Assembly: GCA_963714055.1 (NCBI GenBank)
Contig: OY970227.1
Location: 1,116,001 to 1,180,000, forward strand
Direction: 5' to 3'
Source of the DNA: JACDBE01 sp963714055
GTDB lineage: Bacteria; Actinomycetota; Acidimicrobiia; Spongiisociales; UBA5794
Length of the DNA stretch: 64,000 bases
Part shown: positions 57,747 through 64,000 of the stretch, piece after piece
How positions within the stretch are numbered: position 1 is the first letter of the stretch
Layout of the letters: each line of letters begins with the position of its first letter
The notes under the pieces: generated by a model
What the model saw: the letters and a program-made list of their open reading frames with translations, nothing else
The model's database searches: none
Told to the model about the DNA's origin: nothing
Translations under genes and position numbers: made by a program

Positions 57747-60700
57747 TCACACCGGCATCTCGGCCCGCTCCGGCCGTGAGATGTCGATCCCCAGCGAGAT
57801 CGCGGTGCGGTACACGTCGTCCTCGAGGTCCTTGAGCTCGACTTCCTCGCCGGCCGAGAGCATCTCGACGTTGAGGCACAGGCTCTGCATCTCCTTGATG
57901 AGCACCTTGAACGACTCGGGGATGCCCGGCTCGGGGATGTTCTCGCCCTTGACGATCGCCTCGTAGACCTTCACCCGGCCTCTGACGTCGTCGGACTTGA
58001 TGGTGAGCAGCTCCTGGAGGGCGTAGGCGGCGCCGTACGCCTCGAGGGCCCACACCTCCATCTCCCCGAATCTCTGCCCGCCGAACTGGGCCTTCCCTCC
58101 GAGCGGCTGCTGGGTGATCATCGAGTACGGGCCGGTCGACCGGGCGTGGATCTTCTCGTCGACCAGGTGGACCAGCTTGAGCATGTAGATGTACCCGACG
58201 GTGATCGGCGAGTCGAACCGCTCGCCGGTGCGCCCGTTGTACAGGACGGCCTTGCCGGTGTCGTCGACCAGCTTGTCGCCGTCGCGGTTGGGCTTGGCGA
58301 CCTCGAGCAGCTTGAGGATCTCGGTCTCGCGGGCGCCGTCGAACACCGGGGTGGCCACGGTCTGCCACGGGTCGGCGCCGCCGGATGCCGGGCTGGGCAG
58401 GTCGCCGAACGACTCCCACCCCTGGGCGGCGGCCCACCCGAGGTGGGTCTCGAGGATCTGGCCGAGGTTCATCCGGGAAGGGACCCCCAGCGGCGACAGG
58501 ATGATGTCGACCGGGGTGCCGTCCTCGAGGAACGGCATGTCCTCCTCGGGGAGGATCTTGGCGATGACGCCCTTGTTGCCGTGGCGGCCCGCCAGCTTGT
58601 CCCCCTCGGAGATCTTGCGGGCGGTGGCCACGTAGACCCGGACCAGCTCGTTCATGCCCGGGGGCAGCTCGATGCCGTCCTCGCGCCGGAACTCCTTGAC
58701 GGCGATCGCCTTGCCCGCCTCGCCGTGGGGCACCTTGAGCGAGACGTCGCGCACCTCGCGCGCCTTCTCGCCGAAGATGGCTCGCAGCAGCCGCTCCTCC
58801 GGCGTCAGCTCGGTCTCGCCCTTGGGGGTCACCTTGCCGACGAGGTAGTCGCCGGCGCTCACCTCGGCACCGATGCGGATGATGCCGCGGTCGTCGAGGT
58901 CGCGCAGCACCTCCTCGGCGACGTTGGGGATGTCGCGGGTGATCTCCTCAGCCCCGAGGCGGGTGTCACGGGCCTCGATCTCGTGCTCCTCGATGTGGAT
59001 CGAGGTCAGCAGGTCCTCCTTGACCGCCCGCTCCGACAGGATGATGGCATCCTGGAAGTTGTGCCCCTCCCAGGGCATGAAGGCGACGAGGAGGTTGCGG
59101 CCCAGGGCGAGCTCTCCGTTGTCGGTCGAGGGTCCGTCCGCCATCACGTCGCCCTTCTTCACCTTGTCGCCCTCGGCCACCAGCGGCTTCTGGTTGATGC
59201 AGGTTCCCTGGTTGGAGCGCTCGAACTTGCGCAGGGCCAGCGTGTGGCTCCGGTTGTCCGTGGCCTTGACCACGATGTGGTCGGCGGTGACCTCGGTCAC
59301 CTGGCCGTCGACCGGGGAGAGGATGACCTCACCGGAGTCCTGGGCGGCGCGGGCTTCGACGCCGGTGCCGACGAGCGGGGCGTCGGCACGCAGCAGCGGG
59401 ACCGCCTGGCGCTGCATGTTCGATCCCATCAGCGCCCGGTTGGCGTCGTCGTGCTCGAGGAACGGGATGAGCGAGGTCGACACCGAGACGACCTGCTTCG
59501 GCGACACGTCCATGTAGTCGACGTCCGTGGGTGGCACGGTGTCGACGTCGCCGCCGGTCTTGCGCACCAGCACCCGCTCGTTGCGGAAGGAGCCGTCGGC
59601 GAGCAGCGGGGCGTTGGCCTGGGCGATGACGTGGCCCTCCTCCTCGGATGCGGTGAGGTACTCGACGTCGTTGGTCACCTTCCCGTTGCGCACCCTCCGG
59701 TACGGCGTGGCGATGAACCCGTACTGGTTCACCGTGGCGTAACTGGCCAGCGAGCCGATGAGCCCGATGTTGGGGCCCTCGGGGGTCTCGATCGGGCACA
59801 TCCGCCCGTAGTGCGACGGGTGGACGTCGCGCACCTCGAACCCGGCCCGCTCCCGCGACAGCCCGCCCGGCCCCAGCGCCGAGAGGCGACGGCGGTGGGT
59901 GAGGCTGGCCAGTGGGTTGGGCTGGTCCATGAACTGGCTGAGCTGGCTGGTCCCGAAGAACTCCTTGATCGACGCCACCACCGGCCGGATGTTGATGAGG
60001 CTCTGTGGGGTGATCGCCTCGGGGTCCTGGGTGGTCATGCGCTCGCGGACCACACGCTCGAGGCGGCTCAAGCCGACCCGGATCTGGTTCTGGATGAGCT
60101 CGCCGACGGTGCGGACCCGCCGGTTGGCGAAGTTGTCGATGTCGTCCTCGCGGTAGCCCGGCTCGCCCTGGTGGAGGGCGATGAGGTAGCCGATGGCTTC
60201 GAGCACGTCTTTGTGGCTGAGCAGCCCGTGCTGGTCGGCGCGGTAGTCGTCGAGCGGCAGCGGTTCCCGGCCCATCTTCTGGTCGAGCTTGTAGCGCCCG
60301 ACCTGGGTGAGGTCGTAGCGCTTCGAGTTGAAGAACAGCGTCTGGATGAGGCTGCGGGCGGAATCGACCGTGGTCAGCTCGCCCGGGCGCAGCTTGCGGT
60401 AGAGGTCGAGCAGTGCCTCGTCCTTGGTCGAGGTCGGGTCCTTCTCGAGCGTGGCCTCGATCAGCGGCGACCCGCCGAAGAGGGCGAGGATGTCCTCGTC
60501 GGTCTCGGCGAGCCCCAGGGCGCGGAGGAAGGTGGTGACGTACTGCCGGCGCTTGCGGTCGACCCGCACGCCCACCGTGTCCTTCTTGTCGATGTCGAAC
60601 TCGAGCCAGGCGCCGCGGCCCGGAATGACCTTGGCGGCGAACAGGTCCTTGTCGGAGGTCTTGTCGATGGTCCGGTCGAAGTACACCCCGGGAGAGCGAA

Positions 60701-61100
60701 CCAGCTGGCTCACCACCACCCGCTCGGTGCCGTTGATGATGAAGGTGCCGTTCGGGGTCATCATCGGGAAGTCGCCGAGGAATACCCGCTGCTCCTTGAT
60801 CTCCCCGGTCTCCTTGTTGATGAACCGGGCGGTCACGAAGAGTGGCTGGCAGTAGTTCTCGTCCTGCTCCTTGGCCTCCTCGATCGTCCGGACCGGCGCC
60901 TCGAAACGGTGCTCGACGAATTCGAGCGCCAAGTTCCCGGTGAAGTCCTCGATGGGTGACACCTCGGCGAAGATCTGCTTCAGGCCCTTCTCCAGGAACC
61001 AGGAGAACGAGTCGTGCTGCACGGACAGCAACCCGGGCAGGGGCTGCACCTCGGGGATCTTGGCGAACGAGAGACGAGGGTTACGCGCACGGTCAGCCAA
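57747..61100 (-). CDS. rpoB: DNA-directed RNA polymerase subunit beta
   Basis: 1117 aa. Rifampicin pocket FFGTSQLSQFMDQPNPLASL and HRRRLSALGPGGLSRERAGF keeps the Asp, His and Ser positions linked to rifampicin sensitivity. C-terminal KAQFGGQRFGEMEVWALEAYG is invariant. Transcribed from its own promoter at 61292-61321 and followed by rpoC. Confidence 0.98.
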   Translation of the reverse strand: MADRARNPRLSFAKIPEVQPLPGLLSVQHDSFSWFLEKGLKQIFAEVSPIEDFTGNLALEFVEHRFEAPVRTIEEAKEQDENYCQPLFVTARFINKETGEIKEQRVFLGDFPMMTPNGTFIINGTERVVVSQLVRSPGVYFDRTIDKTSDKDLFAAKVIPGRGAWLEFDIDKKDTVGVRVDRKRRQYVTTFLRALGLAETDEDILALFGGSPLIEATLEKDPTSTKDEALLDLYRKLRPGELTTVDSARSLIQTLFFNSKRYDLTQVGRYKLDQKMGREPLPLDDYRADQHGLLSHKDVLEAIGYLIALHQGEPGYREDDIDNFANRRVRTVGELIQNQIRVGLSRLERVVRERMTTQDPEAITPQSLINIRPVVASIKEFFGTSQLSQFMDQPNPLASLTHRRRLSALGPGGLSRERAGFEVRDVHPSHYGRMCPIETPEGPNIGLIGSLASYATVNQYGFIATPYRRVRNGKVTNDVEYLTASEEEGHVIAQANAPLLADGSFRNERVLVRKTGGDVDTVPPTDVDYMDVSPKQVVSVSTSLIPFLEHDDANRALMGSNMQRQAVPLLRADAPLVGTGVEARAAQDSGEVILSPVDGQVTEVTADHIVVKATDNRSHTLALRKFERSNQGTCINQKPLVAEGDKVKKGDVMADGPSTDNGELALGRNLLVAFMPWEGHNFQDAIILSERAVKEDLLTSIHIEEHEIEARDTRLGAEEITRDIPNVAEEVLRDLDDRGIIRIGAEVSAGDYLVGKVTPKGETELTPEERLLRAIFGEKAREVRDVSLKVPHGEAGKAIAVKEFRREDGIELPPGMNELVRVYVATARKISEGDKLAGRHGNKGVIAKILPEEDMPFLEDGTPVDIILSPLGVPSRMNLGQILETHLGWAAAQGWESFGDLPSPASGGADPWQTVATPVFDGARETEILKLLEVAKPNRDGDKLVDDTGKAVLYNGRTGERFDSPITVGYIYMLKLVHLVDEKIHARSTGPYSMITQQPLGGKAQFGGQRFGEMEVWALEAYGAAYALQELLTIKSDDVRGRVKVYEAIVKGENIPEPGIPESFKVLIKEMQSLCLNVEMLSAGEEVELKDLEDDVYRTAISLGIDISRPERAEMPV

Positions 61101-61291
61101 GAGAGGGTTCCTCCTGTGGGCGAGGGGCGGGGGCCGGGTGGATGGTGTCGAGCGGGGGGCGGAACGGAAGGGACGGGCAGGTGGGGCGGGTCAGCGTGAA
61201 CGCGTCCGGACGAACGAAAGGCCAGGATAGCACATGACTATCCCAGCTCCGGCTGGCGGGAGTCGCAAAGAAGCGTTCAACTGGCGGACGT

Positions 61292-61321
61292 ACCGTAACC
61301 GCGAAGTCCGTCGACTGTCAA
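61292..61321 (-). promoter_or_regulatory. rpoBC promoter
   Basis: Minus strand -35 TTGACA (61321-61316), perfect consensus, 18-nt spacer, -10 TACGGT (61297-61292). It lies about 190 nt before rpoB, inside the rplL-rpoB gap, so rpoBC can be expressed apart from rplJL. Confidence 0.72.
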
Positions 61322-61360
61322 GGGTCCGTTCTTTCCCTTTTCCCCTCCCCACTTCGGTCT

Positions 61361-61435
61361 CCCTTCCCCTCCCCGCTTCGTGGGGAGGGGTGGCTGCTAC
61401 ACCGGCCGAAGGCAGCAGGGCAGACGGGGAGGGGG
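61361..61435. repeat. Intergenic hairpin repeat, family 1, copy D (inverted, between rplL and rpoB)
   Basis: Perfect 9-bp stem cccctcccc (61366-61374) / ggggagggg (61382-61390), 7-nt loop. The flank to 61435, read on the minus strand, matches copy B (ccccctcc..., ctgctgccttcgg, agccac). Opposite orientation to A, B and C. Could attenuate read-through from rplJL into rpoBC. Confidence 0.7.
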
Positions 61436-61544
61436 CTCGTTCGATGGGACACCGAACCGGTCCGCCATGCGTGGGACTCAGCCCCGAGCGCTGGCGCGTG
61501 CTTTCGCCTCGCGACGTGCGTGGTCGCCCTTCGAGTACCGACGC

Positions 61545-61937
61545 CTACTTGAGTTCCACAGTGGCGCCGGCTGCCTCGAGGGCGGCCTTGGCCTTCTCGG
61601 CGGTCTCCTTGTCGACGCCCTCGAGCACCGGGTTGGGAGCGCCGTCGACCAGGTCCTTGGCGTCCTTCAACCCGAGGCTGGTCAGCCCGCGGACCTCTTT
61701 GATCACCTGGATCTTCTGGTCGCCGACCCCGGCCAGGATGACGTCGAACTCGTCCTTCTCCTCTTCGACGGCGGCGGCCGCCTCACCTCCGCCGGCTGCC
61801 GGGGCGGCGACGGCGACGGGAGCGGCGGCGGTGACGTCGAAGTGCTCCTCGAACGCCTTCACGAACTCGGACAGCTCCAGCACGGTCATGCTGTCGAAGA
61901 TGCTCAACAGGTCGTCGGTCGTTGGGGTGGTGGCCAT
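61545..61937 (-). CDS. rplL: 50S ribosomal protein L7/L12
   Basis: 130 aa. An N-terminal dimerisation helix (LLSIFDSMTVLELSEFVKAF), an Ala/Gly hinge, and a C-terminal domain EKDEFDVILAGVGDQKIQVIK with ALEAAGATVELK at the end. Recruits translational GTPases. TGATG overlap with rplJ. Confidence 0.98.
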   Translation of the reverse strand: MATTPTTDDLLSIFDSMTVLELSEFVKAFEEHFDVTAAAPVAVAAPAAGGGEAAAAVEEEKDEFDVILAGVGDQKIQVIKEVRGLTSLGLKDAKDLVDGAPNPVLEGVDKETAEKAKAALEAAGATVELK

Positions 61938-62896
61938 CAGTTCTCCTCCTCGGCCTCGGCGGCTGTCTCGTCCTCGGCCTCGGCGGCCGTCTCGTCCTTG
62001 GTCTCTACTTCTCCGTCGCCGGGTTCCCCGGGCTCGTCGGTCTCGGTGACCGCATCGGTCTCGGCGGGGGCATCGGGCTCGGTGGCTACATCGTCGGTCT
62101 CGGTGACCTCGGCGGTCGCGGCTTCATCGACCGGCTCGGCGGTCACGTCCGCATCGACGACCGCGTCGGTCTCAGCCGCGTCGGTCTCAGCCGCTTCGGG
62201 CTCGGCAGCCGCTTCGGGCTCGGCAGCCGCTTCGGGCTCGGCAGCCTCATCGACGGGCTCGGTGGTTTCGTCGGTCTCGGCAGCCGCGTCGACCGGCTCC
62301 GCTTCACCCTCGGCCGTGTCGTCGCCCGACGAGTCGGCGGGCGGCTCCGGGGACGGCTCGGCGGCGGGTGCGGGCTCCTCCGCGGCCTTCCTCTCCAGCA
62401 GTGCCTGGAGCACGGTCGCCGCCCCGCGGGGCAGCGCGGCGAGGAGCCCGGCCATGGCGGCGGTCGGCGACTTGAACAGGCCGGCCAGCTTGGACAGCAG
62501 CACGTCGCGGGGCTCGATGTCGGCGAGTTGGCGGATCCGCTCGGGGGTCAGCAGCGTGGTGCCGAGCAGCCCACCCTTGATGGTGAACACGTCGTTGGCG
62601 GCGGCGAAGTCCTTGAGCACCTTGGCGGCGGCGACCGCATCGCCGTCGGCGAAGGTCAGCCCCGTCGGGCCCACCAGCATCGCGTCCAGCTCGGCGAGAT
62701 CGAGCTCGTCGGCGGCCCGCCTCGCCAGGGTCATCTTGACGACCTGGAACTCGGCACCCTGTGCCTTGAGGCTGCGGCGCAGCGCCTGCTGAGCCTTCAC
62801 CGACAGGCCGGCATACTCGGCGAGGAACACCGCCTGGGCTCCGGCGAGCCGGTCCTTGATCTCACTGACCGCCGCAACCTTGTCGGGTCTCGGCAT
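61937..62896 (-). CDS. rplJ: 50S ribosomal protein L10 with a long acidic repetitive tail
   Basis: 319 aa; L10 is usually about 170-180 aa. Residues 1-170 are ordinary L10 (AVFLAEYAGLSVKAQQALRR, FQVVKMTLARRA, IKGGLLGTTLLTPERI). Residues 171-319 are a low-complexity acidic tail rich in Glu, Ala, Asp, Thr, Pro and Val, with one Lys, and with repeated AEPEAA and TETDE words. Part of the tail is an 18-bp tandem DNA repeat near 62190-62245. The open frame shows no break. Confidence 0.92.
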   Translation of the reverse strand: MPRPDKVAAVSEIKDRLAGAQAVFLAEYAGLSVKAQQALRRSLKAQGAEFQVVKMTLARRAADELDLAELDAMLVGPTGLTFADGDAVAAAKVLKDFAAANDVFTIKGGLLGTTLLTPERIRQLADIEPRDVLLSKLAGLFKSPTAAMAGLLAALPRGAATVLQALLERKAAEEPAPAAEPSPEPPADSSGDDTAEGEAEPVDAAAETDETTEPVDEAAEPEAAAEPEAAAEPEAAETDAAETDAVVDADVTAEPVDEAATAEVTETDDVATEPDAPAETDAVTETDEPGEPGDGEVETKDETAAEAEDETAAEAEEEN

Positions 62897-63500
62897 GTCA
62901 CGTCCTTCTCTCGGGTCGCTGATTCACGGTCGGCACACCCCCGACCGTCGACCTGCGCCGGCAAGTGAAAGCTCCCGGGCGAGGGACCGCACGGGAGCCT
63001 GTGGTCGACCACCTTCGTCGCTGACGAGGGCGGTCGCTGGCAACCTGCGCCGGCGTCGCCTCGGCGACTTCACGCCCTCTCGGGCACCTGCGGTCTCGGG
63101 TCGGATGGGTTGTGAGGCCAGGAGGGTAGCCCGGTACGGGAACGGAGGCCAAACGAGCCTCCGCCGTAAGCGCGAAGAGCCATGAGCCCCCGCGTGAGCC
63201 CCCGGGGGGCTCAGCTCGAGGTACGGGGATCGGCGCCCGGGAGGGCGTCGTTCTTGGTGATTCGGGCAGACGGCGGGCCAGGAAGCCATCCACTCGCTCC
63301 ACCAATGGCGACCAGGGTAGGGGCTGGTCATCGATGCCACCGGTGGTTGGAAGGACAGCCCTCTCGACGGTGGTGGATCGTCAAGACCGGTCGCTCGATC
63401 CCCGTGATCTGTCAACACCCGTAGTGTAGCCGGAGCCACCAGGCGCCGGTCAAGCGCGTTTTCGTACTTTCGGCGCACGGCCGACGCGGGTCGAGCGGGC
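62897..63500. other. rplA-rplJ intergenic region (604 bp), long rplJL leader
   Basis: Minus-strand leader of rplJ. It holds a stem gctcccg/cgggagc (62971-62977 with 62992-62998) about 80 nt before rplJ, two copies of cctgcgccggc about 93 nt apart (near 62952 and 63045), and an 8-bp hairpin tgagcccc/ggggctca (63195-63213). A leader of this size fits L10-L12 autoregulation, but no known motif is matched. No ORF of clear coding character. Confidence 0.55.
63423..63453 (-). promoter_or_regulatory. Putative rplJL promoter
   Basis: Minus strand -35 TTGACC (63453-63448), 19-nt spacer, -10 TACACT (63428-63423), 48 nt after the rplA stop. Further TTGACA and TTGACG words at 63415 and 63384 lack a matching -10. 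The spacer is slightly long, so support is moderate. Confidence 0.45.
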
Positions 63501-64000
63501 TCAGCGCAACGAGCGGACCATGTCGTCGATCTCCGACGGGTCGATGCGAACTCCGGGGCCCATCGTCGACGACACCGCCACCCGGCGGATGAACCGGCCC
63601 TTGGCCGAGGCGGGTCTGCTGCGCACGAGCTCCTCGGCGACCGCAGCCAGGTTCTCGGTGAGCTGGGGCACCTCGAAGGTGACCCGGCCGATGGGGACAT
63701 GCACGTTGCCGTACCGATCGTTCCGGTATTCCACCCGGCCGGCCTTGAACTCGGAGACCGCGGTGCCGATGTCGGCCGTCACCGTGCCCGACTTGGGGTT
63801 GGGCATCAGGCCGCGGGGACCGAGGATGGGCCCGAGCTTGCCGACGTGGGGCATCATCGACGGGGTGGCCACAGCCATGTCGAAGTCGAGGGCGCGGCCG
63901 GCGCCGAGCTCCTCGGCCAGCTCCTTCCCACCGACCAGGTCGGCCCCGGCCGCCTCGGCCGCCTTGGCGTCGTCGCCATCGGCGAAGGCGATGATGCGAA
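63501..64000 (-). CDS. rplA: 50S ribosomal protein L1 (5' part outside window)
   Basis: The C-terminal 165 or so residues. The frame runs unbroken to the window edge with IIAFADGDDAKAAEAAGADL, then ATPSMMPHVGKLGPILGPRG, LMPNPKSGTVTADIGTAV and the end DPSEIDDMVRSLR. The start codon is beyond 64000. rplK, nusG and secE would be expected further upstream. Confidence 0.96.
   Translation of the reverse strand, partial: RIIAFADGDDAKAAEAAGADLVGGKELAEELGAGRALDFDMAVATPSMMPHVGKLGPILGPRGLMPNPKSGTVTADIGTAVSEFKAGRVEYRNDRYGNVHVPIGRVTFEVPQLTENLAAVAEELVRSRPASAKGRFIRRVAVSSTMGPGVRIDPSEIDDMVRSLR

Noticed and set aside
58146..60959. 937-aa plus-strand ORF over rpoB
   Set aside because: Antisense of rpoB, very rich in Leu/Val/Asp/Gly/His, without domains or a start signal.
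57747..61100. Rifampicin-resistance substitutions in RpoB
   Set aside because: The key Asp, His and Ser positions of the pocket match sensitive enzymes; the differences (DQPNP, HRRR) are ordinary lineage variation.
62897..63500. tRNA gene in the rplA-rplJ gap
   Set aside because: No cloverleaf with a T-loop GTTCGA-type box was found; the pairs seen are simple hairpins.

Overview
The window is about 64 kb of high-GC DNA from a bacterial chromosome. It is dominated by the universal ribosomal-protein and RNA-polymerase clusters, all on the minus strand. The gene content points to a high-GC Actinomycetota member, probably a deep lineage such as Acidimicrobiia: a CIRCE-controlled groESL, a glmM/glmS-rpsI-rplM-truA-rplQ-rpoA block, many GTG starts, 1-4 bp stop/start overlaps, and several genes whose -10 box lies 6-7 nt before the start codon (leaderless transcripts). 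The lineage call is an inference from protein style and gene order, without any search.

Layout from left to right. 1-3.5 kb: accessory genes (PLP decarboxylase, Nudix hydrolase, GNAT acetyltransferase, GerMN-domain protein). 3.5-12.9 kb, minus strand: acpS-nnr-alr-P1 peptidase-UDG-tsaE-tsaB-rimI-tsaD-groES-groEL, mostly with overlapping genes. 13-20.4 kb: a DUF6328-type membrane protein, a small membrane protein missed by long-ORF calling, then glmS, glmM, rpsI, rplM, truA, a Yip1-type protein and a Nudix protein. 20.5-23.6 kb: rplQ, rpoA, rpsD, rpsK, rpsM, rpmJ. 23.7-30.4 kb, plus strand: an insertion of accessory genes into the normally contiguous spc/alpha operons. It holds an esterase, a broken lipoprotein gene, an ATP-grasp enzyme and a second esterase, followed by a membrane protein, an ECF sigma factor and a probable anti-sigma protein. 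30.4-43 kb: map, adk, secY and the whole spc and S10 operons back to rpsJ. 43.4-46.4 kb: a PotD-like lipoprotein, a universal stress protein and a disrupted APC permease. 46.6-49.6 kb: fusA, rpsG, rpsL, with no tuf. 50-53.7 kb: an ATPase, a sulfotransferase, an M50 metalloprotease and a GNAT protein. 53.8-64 kb: rpoC, rpoB, rplL, rplJ and the 3' part of rplA.

Three things stand out. (1) The esterase/ATP-grasp/esterase cassette at 23.7-28.4 kb looks like an uncharacterised enzymatic system. (2) Ribosomal proteins S3 and L10 both carry long, repetitive, strongly acidic C-terminal tails. (3) Two families of GC-rich hairpin repeats recur at operon boundaries. One sits 3' of glmS, fusA and rpoC and also lies, inverted, between rplL and rpoB. 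The other sits upstream of the str and S10 operon promoters.

Caution: about a dozen apparent single-base frameshifts occur, including in the essential genes rplQ, rplR and rpsC. Residual indel errors in the assembly are therefore likely, and 'broken' accessory genes may be intact in the organism. No rRNA, tRNA, CRISPR array, insertion sequence or replication origin was recognised.
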